A DNA stretch of 64,000 nt from VGTK01 sp046327915 (lineage in GTDB: Bacteria > Desulfobacterota > Binatia > UBA12015). Below are positions 54,607-61,944 of the stretch, piece by piece. The position numbers were made by a program, and so were the translations under genes. The stretch spans positions 62,001 to 126,000 of the forward strand of contig JAXLXO010000012.1 of NCBI GenBank assembly GCA_046327915.1, in the 5' to 3' direction. The notes under the pieces are model-generated. The model did not search any database, was not told the DNA's origin, and saw only the letters and a list, made by a program, of their open reading frames with translations. The stretch's first letter is position 1. Each line of letters opens with the position of its first letter.

Positions 54607-54725
54607 CACGTCAGTGATAGCTAGGTCCCACGCAAGAGCAGGTCGCGAACCCCGCCAGGCCCGGAAGGGAGCAACGGTACCGATTCTTCTCTGTGCCGTG
54701 GGGGTGCCTAGCTATCACTGACGTG
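54607..54725 (+). ncRNA. ffs: signal recognition particle RNA, small bacterial (4.5S) type
   Basis: The segment contains the universally conserved SRP RNA core: CGAACCCCGCCAGGCCCG, the GGAA tetraloop and GGGAGCAACGGTA, which bind Ffh. The 5' GGTCCCACGC and 3' GCCGTGGGGGTGCC form the lower helix. It is enclosed by a 19-bp perfect inverted repeat (54607-54625 with 54707-54725). The gene order SRP RNA-dnaX-ybaB-recR is common. The ends given are those of the inverted repeat; mature ends may be inside it. Confidence 0.93.
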
Positions 54726-54808
54726 CTCGGCCGGATGGTCAACTCGACGGCGTCCGCGCCAGCTCCCGCGAGCCGACACGCGCCGTCGCCCACGTGCGAG
54801 CGGCGAGG

Positions 54809-56611
54809 ATGAGCGAGGATCGCGAACTGTTCGGACAGTCCGAGGTGACATCCGGGCGCGCGGTCGCGTACCAGGTGCTGGCGCGTCGCGCGCGCCCGCA
54901 GACCTTCGCCGACGTCGTCGGGCAGGAGCACGTCACCCAGACGCTCACCAACGCGCTCGCGACGGGACGTCTCGCGCACGCCTTCGTGTTCAGCGGCATG
55001 CGCGGGGTCGGCAAGACCACGACGGCACGCATCCTCGCGAAGGCCCTGAACTGCGCCGAGGGACCGACGGCGACGCCGTGCAACCGGTGCCCGAGCTGCC
55101 TCGAGATCACCGAAGGGCGCTCGCTCGACGTGCTCGAAGTGGACGCCGCGTCCCAGACCGGCATCGACGCCACGCGCGAGCTGCTCGAGACCGTCAAGTA
55201 CCAACCCGCGAGCGGGCGCTTCCGGGTCTACATCATCGACGAGGCGCACGGCCTCTCGAAGCAGGCCGTCGACGCGTTCCTGAAGACGCTCGAGGAGCCG
55301 CCGGCGCACGCGAAGTTCATCCTCGCGACCACGGCGGTCCACAAGCTGCCGTCGACGATCCTGTCGCGCTGCCAGCGCTTCGACTTCCGCTCGGTCGCCG
55401 GCGAGACCGTCGTGCAGACCCTCGACGCGATGGTGCGGAAGGAAGGCATGCAGGCCGAGGACGATGCGCTGCGCGCCATCGCCCGCGAGTCGGGCGGCAG
55501 CATGCGCGACGCGACGTCGCTGCTCGACCAGGTGCTCGCGTTCGCGTCGGGGACGGTCGATCTCGCTGCGGTCAATGCGGCGCTCGGTCTGCCCGACGAT
55601 CGGGCCGTCGCGGAGATCCTCGCCGCCGTCGTGGCGCGCGAGCCGGCGAGCGCACTCGAGGTGATCGGACGGGTGTGCGCCCAGGGCGTGGATCTCGCGC
55701 GCTTCGGACAAGCGCTGCTCGAGCGGCTGCGCAACGCGACCGTGCTCGCGGTCGCGGGGCCGCAGGCGCTGGCAGATCTCTCCGCGCGCGAGATCGAGGA
55801 GCTGGGCGCGGCGCAGCGCGACGTCCCGCAGGCGGACCTGCAGCGCTGGTTCCGCATCCTGCTCGAAGCGCTCGACGAGGTCTCGCGCAGCCCGTACCCG
55901 CGCCTCGTGCTCGAGATGGCCGTGGTGCAGATGGCGACCCTGGCGCCGCTCGTTCCGCTGGACCAGCTGGTCGCGCGGCTGGAGGCGCTCGAGCGCGGCT
56001 CCGGGGGCGGCGGGCCGGACGGCCGTGGCGCCCGCTTCCTGCGTCCGACTCCAACGGCTGGCGCGGCTCCGCGCGCGAGCGCAGCGCCGGCAGCCGCCCC
56101 CCCGGCTCGACCGCAGGCCGTCGCCGCCGTGCCGCGCAGCGAGAGCGCGCAGCCACCGTCGATCCCGCCGGCGGGTGCACGCGAGGCCGCAACGCCTCCG
56201 GTCCCCGGCGGCGCCGCCGCGGGTGCCCCGGCCACCGACCAGGCGCGCTGGAAGTCGATCGTCGACGCGCTGCAGCGGTCGAGCGCGTCGCGGTTCTTTC
56301 GCTTGTCGTACAGCAAGGTGGTGGACGTCGGCGAGTCGTCGATCCGCGTGGCGCTCACCGGACGCGAGGCCGCCGCGGCGCTGTCCGCGGCCGAGGTCAA
56401 GGCGACGATCGAGGACGCGATCGAGCGCGAGTACGGACGGCGTCTGTCGTTCGAGCCGGTCGTGCAGGGCGACGGCAACGTGCCGTCGACGCAGGGCAAT
56501 CACGCGGCGCTCGACCGGCAGGCGCGCGAGGATCCGGTGGTGCAGCTCAGCGTGGAGATCCTCGAGGGACGCGTCGAGGGCGTCCTGCCGCGCAACCGGC
56601 GCGAAGGCTGA
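54809..56611 (+). CDS. dnaX: DNA polymerase III γ/τ subunit
   Basis: DnaX is the clamp-loader ATPase. The 600-residue protein has AYQVLARRARPQTFADVVGQ, Walker A GMRGVGKTTTARILAKAL, the zinc set in LNCAEGPTATPCNRCPSC, DEAHGLSKQAVDAFLKTLEEP and the SRC motif in LSRCQRFDF. A Pro/Ala-rich linker (about 405-475) leads to the C-terminal τ domain. No A-rich slippery site is visible for a frameshifted γ form. The ATG at 54809 has GGCGAGG ahead; a GTG at 54794 is also in frame. Confidence 0.95.
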   Translation: MSEDRELFGQSEVTSGRAVAYQVLARRARPQTFADVVGQEHVTQTLTNALATGRLAHAFVFSGMRGVGKTTTARILAKALNCAEGPTATPCNRCPSCLEITEGRSLDVLEVDAASQTGIDATRELLETVKYQPASGRFRVYIIDEAHGLSKQAVDAFLKTLEEPPAHAKFILATTAVHKLPSTILSRCQRFDFRSVAGETVVQTLDAMVRKEGMQAEDDALRAIARESGGSMRDATSLLDQVLAFASGTVDLAAVNAALGLPDDRAVAEILAAVVAREPASALEVIGRVCAQGVDLARFGQALLERLRNATVLAVAGPQALADLSAREIEELGAAQRDVPQADLQRWFRILLEALDEVSRSPYPRLVLEMAVVQMATLAPLVPLDQLVARLEALERGSGGGGPDGRGARFLRPTPTAGAAPRASAAPAAAPPARPQAVAAVPRSESAQPPSIPPAGAREAATPPVPGGAAAGAPATDQARWKSIVDALQRSSASRFFRLSYSKVVDVGESSIRVALTGREAAAALSAAEVKATIEDAIEREYGRRLSFEPVVQGDGNVPSTQGNHAALDRQAREDPVVQLSVEILEGRVEGVLPRNRREG

Positions 56612-56637
56612 CCGGGCAACTCCGAAAGAGAGCAGTC

Positions 56638-56967
56638 ATGGCGAATCCGTTCGATCTCTCCAGCATGGGCGACCTGATGAAGCAGGCGAAGGTCATGCAG
56701 GAGAAGCTGACCAGCCTGCAGGACGAGGTCGGTGCCCGCACCGTCGAGGCGTCGGCGGGCGGTGGCATGGTGACCGCGAAGGTGACCGGCAAGCTGCAGG
56801 TGGTGTCGGTCACGATCGACCCGGAGATCGTGAAGAGCGGCGACCGCGACATGCTGCAGGATCTGGTGGTCGCGGCGGTGAACGAAGCGATCCGTCGCGC
56901 GCAGCAGATGATGAGCGACGAGATGTCCAAGCTGACCGGGGGGCTGCGCATCCCCGGACTCGGCTGA
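56638..56967 (+). CDS. ybaB: YbaB/EbfC nucleoid-associated protein
   Basis: A 109-residue protein that binds DNA as a dimer. It has LMKQAKVMQEKLTSLQDEV, the central strand GMVTAKVTGKLQVVSVTIDPEI and the terminal helix MMSDEMSKLTGGLRIPG. It lies between dnaX and recR, its standard place. GAAAGAGAG precedes the ATG. Confidence 0.95.
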   Translation: MANPFDLSSMGDLMKQAKVMQEKLTSLQDEVGARTVEASAGGGMVTAKVTGKLQVVSVTIDPEIVKSGDRDMLQDLVVAAVNEAIRRAQQMMSDEMSKLTGGLRIPGLG

Positions 56968-56989
56968 ACGGGATCCGCGCGACGCCGTC

Positions 56990-57592
56990 ATGTCCAACGC
57001 TCTCACCCCGTCGATGCAGCGCCTCGTGGAGGAGCTGAAGCGCCTGCCCGGAATCGGCGAGAAGACCGCGACGCGCCTCGCGTTCTACGTGCTGCGCTGC
57101 GACCACTCCTTCGCCGCCGACCTCGCGCAGGCGCTGCTGAGCGTCAAGGAGCAGAGCCGTCTGTGCTCGCAGTGCTTCGGGCTCACCGAGCAGGACCCCT
57201 GCCGGATCTGCGGCGACCCGCGCCGTCTCCCCGAGGAGGTCTGCGTCGTCGAGGAGCCTGCCGACATGCTGGCCCTCGAGCGCGCGCAGGAGTACCGCGG
57301 CCACTACCACGTGCTCGGTGGCGCGCTGGCGCCGCTCGACGGGATCGGCCCCGAGCACCTGCGCTGCGCCGAACTGGTGGAGCGGGTGAAGCGGGGCGGC
57401 CTGACGGAGATCATCGTGGCCACCAACCCGACCGCGGAGGGCGAGGCCACCGCCCTCTACATCGCGCGTCTGGTGAAGCCGCACGGGGTCCGCGTGACCC
57501 GGATCGCACGGGGCCTGCCGGTCGGCGGGGACCTCGAGTACACCGACGCGATCACGCTCTCGAAGTCGCTCGAAGGCCGCCGCGAGATGTGA
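56990..57592 (+). CDS. recR: recombination protein RecR
   Basis: RecR acts with RecO and RecF to load RecA on gapped DNA. The 200-residue protein has the N-terminal helix-hairpin-helix KRLPGIGEKTATRLAFYVL, the zinc finger CSQCFGLTEQDPCRIC, and the Toprim domain with VVEEPADMLALE and ATNPTAEGEATALYIA. The length is standard. A hairpin terminator follows. Confidence 0.97.
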   Translation: MSNALTPSMQRLVEELKRLPGIGEKTATRLAFYVLRCDHSFAADLAQALLSVKEQSRLCSQCFGLTEQDPCRICGDPRRLPEEVCVVEEPADMLALERAQEYRGHYHVLGGALAPLDGIGPEHLRCAELVERVKRGGLTEIIVATNPTAEGEATALYIARLVKPHGVRVTRIARGLPVGGDLEYTDAITLSKSLEGRREM

Positions 57593-57614
57593 GCAAGCCG
57601 CCGGGGAGGCGGGC

Positions 57615-57640
57615 CCGTCCGGTCCTTCCGGACGGTTGTT
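57615..57640 (+). terminator. hairpin after recR
   Basis: CCGTCCGG (57615-57622) pairs with CCGGACGG (57628-57635) around a 5-nt loop and is followed by TTGTT. It likely ends the dnaX-ybaB-recR transcript before secF. Confidence 0.6.
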
Positions 57641-57682
57641 CGCCTGCCGGGGCGGTGTTACAGGGGCAAGACCGGGTATTCT

Positions 57683-58681
57683 ATGGCAGAGCCGCAGACG
57701 AAGACCTCCACCGCGCGCAAGACGGCGGGCAAGGGCACCGAGCCCCAGGCCCCGGCGCAGAGCCTCAACTTCCGCGAGCTCGTGCCGCCGACGATGAACG
57801 TCGATTTCGTCGGCAAGCGCTACGCGTTCATCATCGGATCGTCGATCCTGAACGTCCTGGCGGTCATCCTGTTCGTCACGATCGGCCTGAACTACGGCGT
57901 CGACTTCCGCGGCGGCACCGACATGCGGGTGCGCTTCGCGGAGCCCACCACGGCCTCCGCCGTGCGTGACGAGCTCAACGGCCTGAGCCTGCGCGATCTG
58001 GCGGTTCAGGACTTCGGATCGACCGGCAAAGAATTCCTGCTCCGCTTCGAGGTCGACGAGGGCGAGCAGATGAGCTCGATCGCCCAGACGATCTCGGGCG
58101 CGCTCGTGAAGACGCACACCGGCGACAAGGGCTTCGAGATCCTCAGCACCGAGAGCGTCGGGCCGAAGGTCGGCGCGCAGCTCCGCCAGCAGGGGCTCAT
58201 GGCCGTCGCCTTCGCGACGGTCTGCATGGGAATCTACATCGCCCTGCGCTTCCAGTGGAGCTTCGGCATCGGCGCGGTCGTCGCGCTCGCGCACGACGTC
58301 CTGATCACGATCGGCGCGCTGATCCTGACGCGGCTCAGCTTCGATCTGACGACGCTCGCCGCACTGCTGACGGTGGTCGGCTTCTCGGTGCACGACACGA
58401 TCATCGTGTCGGACCGCATCCGCGAGACGCTGCGGCGCAACCCGAAGATGGATCTCGCCGACGCGATAAACCGCAGCATCAACGAGACGCTGTCGCGCAC
58501 CCTGCTCACCACCGGCACCGTGCTGCTCGTTCTGGTCGCGATGGCACTGTTCGCGGGCTCGACGCTCCGTCCGTTCGCGGTCACGCTCATCGTCGGCTTC
58601 ATCACCGGCACGTACTCGAGCATCTACATCGCGGCGCCGATCGTCCTCCTGTGGACGGACCGCTCCAAGGTCGCGGCCTAG
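57683..58681 (+). CDS. secF: protein translocase subunit SecF
   Basis: SecF, with SecD, uses the proton gradient to complete protein export. The 332-residue protein has a polar N terminus, six membrane helices, the periplasmic mark GVDFRGGTDMRVRF, and the cytoplasmic-side ALAHDVLITIGA and VVGFSVHDTIIVSDRIRE. The C-terminal helix block is complete. SecD normally precedes SecF, but here the gene upstream is recR, so secD must be elsewhere. No YajC is seen. Confidence 0.95.
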   Translation: MAEPQTKTSTARKTAGKGTEPQAPAQSLNFRELVPPTMNVDFVGKRYAFIIGSSILNVLAVILFVTIGLNYGVDFRGGTDMRVRFAEPTTASAVRDELNGLSLRDLAVQDFGSTGKEFLLRFEVDEGEQMSSIAQTISGALVKTHTGDKGFEILSTESVGPKVGAQLRQQGLMAVAFATVCMGIYIALRFQWSFGIGAVVALAHDVLITIGALILTRLSFDLTTLAALLTVVGFSVHDTIIVSDRIRETLRRNPKMDLADAINRSINETLSRTLLTTGTVLLVLVAMALFAGSTLRPFAVTLIVGFITGTYSSIYIAAPIVLLWTDRSKVAA

Positions 58682-58687
58682 GCTCGC

Positions 58688-58761
58688 GCCCCCGTAGCTC
58701 AGGTGGATAGAGCACAGGATTCCTAATCCTGGGGCCGCGTGTTCGAATCACGCCGGGGGCA
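58688..58761 (+). tRNA. tRNA-Arg (anticodon CCU)
   Basis: A complete cloverleaf: acceptor GCCCCCG/CGGGGGC, D stem GCTC/GAGC, anticodon stem CAGGA/TCCTG with loop TTCCTAA (anticodon 58722-58724, CCT) and T stem GCGTG/CACGC with loop TTCGAAT. It reads AGG codons. The CCA end is not encoded. Confidence 0.96.
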
Positions 58762-58881
58762 TCGCCTGTCTCGCCGTCCGCGTAGCGGCGTATCGGGCAA
58801 TGCGCTCGCGGCCGTGATCAGCTAGAGCGGCCGCACGCGCCGCAGCCGGACCGTCACGGCGCAGGCGCGAGGCGTGCGAGC

Positions 58882-60045
58882 GTGGCGAGCGAAGCGAAGA
58901 ATCTCGGCGGGACGAGCATCCGCCGCCGCGCGTCGCGGATCGGCAGCGCGCTGAGCCCTATCGGGCGACGCCTGCTGCAGCGGATTCTCGACCTGTTCCT
59001 CCCGATCGAGGACAACGTGGCGCTCGCGGACCTCCACGACGTGCGCAGCATCCTGCTCGTGCGGCCGAACTTCCGGCTCGGCAACGCGTTGATCACGAGC
59101 CCGCTGATCGCCGCCCTGCGCGAGCGCTTCCCCGGAGCGCGGATCGACTACCTGGGAGGAGAGGGCACGCTCGCGGTCCTCGATGGCCTCCCGATCGACG
59201 ATCGCATGCCGATGTCGCGCGGCTTCGTGCTGCGCCCGTGGCGCTTCGTCGCGCTCTTCCTCGAGCTGCGGCGACGCCGCTACGACCTCGCGATCGAGGG
59301 CGCGATGGGATCGTTCTCCGGCGGCCTCTACGTCTGGCTCAGCGGCGCGCGCCACCGACTCGGCGTCCCGAGACGCAACGAGCGCTTTCTCGACGTCCGG
59401 CTCCCGCCGACGCCCGTGGCGCACGCCTACGATGGTCCGGTCGCCTTCGCGGCCCACCTGGGCGTGACCTGCGCGGATCGTCCGGCCTACGTCGTCTCGC
59501 CGGACGAGCGCCTGCGCGCTCTGAAGCTGCTCGAGGGACGCGCGCTCGCGGCGCCGGACGGGCACGCGCCGCCCTTCGTCGCGTTCTTCGTCGGAGGGCA
59601 CGGCGCCAAGCGATGGCCCGCCGAGCGCTGGATCGATCTCGCGAGCCGCGTGGCGGCCGACGGCGTGCGCGTCGCGCTTTTCGCGGGTCCGGAGGAGGCC
59701 GCCGGCGTTCCCGCGCTGCGCAGGGCTCTGGATGGGCGCGCGGCGGTGGTCGAGCCGCAGCCGCTGCGCACGTTCGCAGCGGTCCTCGGGACGGCCGCGC
59801 TCGTCGTGACGCCCGACTCCGGGCCGATGCATCTGGCGGTCGCCGCAGGAACGCCGGTCGTCGCGGTCCTTGCCAGTCGCGGCTCCACGTTCTTCCGGCC
59901 ACGTGGTCCAGCGGACGTGGCGCTGGTCGAGCCTTCCGTCGACGACGTCTACGCCGCGCTGCGAACGCACCCGCTGTACGCGAGCCTTCGGGACGGCACG
60001 GTGCCGGTGGCGGACGGTACCGCGACGCGGTCCGCGGCCGGGTGA
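58882..60045 (+). CDS. glycosyltransferase family 9 (heptosyltransferase-like)
   Basis: A 387-residue GT-B fold transferase. It has SILLVRPNFRLGNALITSPL at the N-terminal domain, FPGARIDYLGG, the C-terminal GGHGAKRWPAERW, and the nucleotide-sugar site VTPDSGPMHLAVAAGTPVVA. Such enzymes add heptose or similar sugars to LPS cores. The donor and acceptor cannot be told. The start is a GTG with a weak ribosome site. It lies 120 bp after the tRNA and 85 bp before dgt. Confidence 0.88.
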   Translation: MASEAKNLGGTSIRRRASRIGSALSPIGRRLLQRILDLFLPIEDNVALADLHDVRSILLVRPNFRLGNALITSPLIAALRERFPGARIDYLGGEGTLAVLDGLPIDDRMPMSRGFVLRPWRFVALFLELRRRRYDLAIEGAMGSFSGGLYVWLSGARHRLGVPRRNERFLDVRLPPTPVAHAYDGPVAFAAHLGVTCADRPAYVVSPDERLRALKLLEGRALAAPDGHAPPFVAFFVGGHGAKRWPAERWIDLASRVAADGVRVALFAGPEEAAGVPALRRALDGRAAVVEPQPLRTFAAVLGTAALVVTPDSGPMHLAVAAGTPVVAVLASRGSTFFRPRGPADVALVEPSVDDVYAALRTHPLYASLRDGTVPVADGTATRSAAG

Positions 60046-60130
60046 ACGCCTTGCCGGCCCCGCGGAGCGCCGATATGAGGACGGACAACGGCACGGCCGT
60101 CCCCGGGCGTGTCGGTCAGGAGCGGATGCC

Positions 60131-61282
60131 GTGAAGCGAGAGGAGTACGAGGCCCGCGAGTCTCAGCTGCTCGCGCCGTGGGCGATGCGCAGCGCCGAGT
60201 CGCGCGGACGGTCCCACCCGGAGCCCGAGCACGCGCTGCGGACGGCCTTTCAGCGCGATCGCGACCGCATCATCCACTCGGCCGCGTTCCGCCGCCTCGA
60301 GTACAAGACGCAGGTCTTCGTGAACCACGAGGGCGACTACTATCGGACGCGGCTCACGCACACGATGGAAGGCGCCCAGATCACGCGCACGATCGCGCGC
60401 GCGCTGCGGCTGAACGAGGATCTCGCCGAGGCGGTGGTCCTCGCGCACGACCTCGGACACACGCCGTTCGGCCACGCCGGGGAGCGCGTGCTCAACGGCC
60501 TCATGGAGCCGTTCGGCGGCTTCGAGCACAACGCGCAGAGCCTGCGCATCGTCGAGCTGCTCGAGGAGCGCTATCCGGACTTCCCCGGGCTGAACCTCAC
60601 CTGGGAGGTCCGCGAGGGCATCGTCAAGCACTCGTCGGAGTACGACCGCCCCTTGGTGCGGCTGTTCGACCCGGATGTGGCGCCGTGTCTCGAGGCGCAG
60701 ATCGCCGACTTCGCGGACGAGATCGCTTACAACTGCCACGACATCGACGACGGCCTGCAGTCCGGCATGATCCAGCCCGAGGAGATGGAAGCGGTCACGT
60801 TGTGGCGCGAGCACCACGCGGCCACGCGCGAACGCTGGCCCGACGCGCCGTTCTCGATCCTGCGCTACCAGACCGTGCGCCGCATCCTCGACGCGATGGC
60901 GTCGGATCTGGTCGCGACGGTCGAGCGCGAGATCGTGCGTCGCAAGGTCCGGTCGATTGCCGACGTGCGTGCGGTGCGGCCGCGCCTCGTCGAGTACGGG
61001 CCGGAGATGGCGCCGCGCATCCGGGAGCTGAAGAGCTTCCTCATGGACCGCCTGTACATGCACGTCCGCGTGACGCGCATGGGCGTCAAGGCAAAGACGA
61101 TCATCACCGGACTCTTCCACACCTACTTCGACGAGCCGCGGCAGATGCCGCCGCACGTGTACGCGCAGATCGACCGCGGCGACGACAAGGCACGCGTCAT
61201 CGCCGACTACATCGCCGGCATGACCGACCGCTTCGCGCTCGACGAGTACAAGAAGCTCTTCGACCCGCTCGAGAAGGTATGA
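60131..61282 (+). CDS. dgt: deoxyguanosinetriphosphate triphosphohydrolase-like protein
   Basis: A 383-residue HD-domain dNTPase of the shorter, Dgt-like class 2. The metal-binding residues are in YRTRLTHTMEGAQITR, VLAHDLGHTPFGHAGERVL and IADFADEIAYNCHDIDDGL. It starts at a GTG with CAGGAGCGG upstream. These enzymes cut dNTPs to deoxynucleosides and triphosphate. The stop overlaps the following TPR gene in an ATGA. Confidence 0.94.
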   Translation: MKREEYEARESQLLAPWAMRSAESRGRSHPEPEHALRTAFQRDRDRIIHSAAFRRLEYKTQVFVNHEGDYYRTRLTHTMEGAQITRTIARALRLNEDLAEAVVLAHDLGHTPFGHAGERVLNGLMEPFGGFEHNAQSLRIVELLEERYPDFPGLNLTWEVREGIVKHSSEYDRPLVRLFDPDVAPCLEAQIADFADEIAYNCHDIDDGLQSGMIQPEEMEAVTLWREHHAATRERWPDAPFSILRYQTVRRILDAMASDLVATVEREIVRRKVRSIADVRAVRPRLVEYGPEMAPRIRELKSFLMDRLYMHVRVTRMGVKAKTIITGLFHTYFDEPRQMPPHVYAQIDRGDDKARVIADYIAGMTDRFALDEYKKLFDPLEKV

Positions 61283-61884
61283 AGCGCCGCGTCGCCCTCG
61301 AGATCCATCGCGAGGATCACAAGATCGACGCCCTGGGAAGGATCTTCCTCGGCGCGACGGACCGCGACGAGACGCTGTCGCTTCTGCGCGGGTATCTCGG
61401 TCCGCAGGCGACGCTGCGCCACGTCGAGCTCGACGACTCCGTGCTTCGCGTCGAAGCGGACGTGCGCGAGTTCGCGGAGGAGAGCCGCAATCTGGTCACG
61501 ATGGCGCGCGAGATGCTGCGTGCGGGTCGCGTCAAGGCGGCCCTCGGACAGCTGCAGGAGGCGCTGCGCCTCGCTCCGCTCGGTGCCGACGCGCTCAAGA
61601 CGCTCGGCCGCGTCTACTACCGCCACCGCGAGCGAGAGATGGCGAAGCGCTACTTGACGCGCGCGCGGGAAGTGGCGCCGGCCGATCTCGAGGTGCTGCG
61701 GCTTCTCGCGGAGATCGCGCTGCACGAGGACCGCAGGCTGGCGGCGCGCGAGTACCTGGAGCAGGTGCTGATCGTCAATCCCAACGATCGTCGCGCCCGC
61801 ACCGCGCTGGCGCGCCTGCAGCCCGAGGACGCCGAGCACATCCGGGCTGCGCTGCGCCGGCGCGCCGAGCCCGAGGGCGAGTAG
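61279..61884 (+). CDS. TPR repeat protein (201 aa)
   Basis: A 201-residue soluble protein. The N-terminal 65 residues form an unknown domain (IDALGRIFLGATDRDETLSLL). Three or four tetratricopeptide repeats follow (AREMLRAGRVKAALGQLQEAL, ALKTLGRVYYRHREREMAKRY and RLLAEIALHEDRRLAAREYLE, each shown in part). It is a likely binding or scaffold protein. Coupling to dgt by an ATGA overlap suggests shared regulation. No signal peptide is seen. Confidence 0.75.
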   Translation: MKRRVALEIHREDHKIDALGRIFLGATDRDETLSLLRGYLGPQATLRHVELDDSVLRVEADVREFAEESRNLVTMAREMLRAGRVKAALGQLQEALRLAPLGADALKTLGRVYYRHREREMAKRYLTRAREVAPADLEVLRLLAEIALHEDRRLAAREYLEQVLIVNPNDRRARTALARLQPEDAEHIRAALRRRAEPEGE

Positions 61885-61892
61885 GTCCGTCG

Positions 61893-61932
61893 GCGATCGC
61901 GCCCGGACCGGAGGCCGGCCCGGCGCGATCGC
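61893..61932. terminator. two-way hairpin between convergent genes
   Basis: GCGATCGCGCC (61893-61903) and GGCGCGATCGC (61922-61932) pair perfectly over 11 bp, with an 18-nt loop that can pair further (GGCC). It lies between the TPR gene and the convergent DUF11-type gene. There is no T-tract. Confidence 0.55.
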
Positions 61933-61944
61933 GTCACGGCGTCG

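Noticed and set aside
54607..54725. 19-bp inverted repeats as ends of an insertion sequence
   Set aside because: The 119 bp inside are the SRP RNA core; there is no transposase and no target duplication.
54809..56611. Programmed frameshift in dnaX for a γ form
   Set aside because: No A AAA AAG-type slippery run or following hairpin is visible, and the single frame covers the full τ length.
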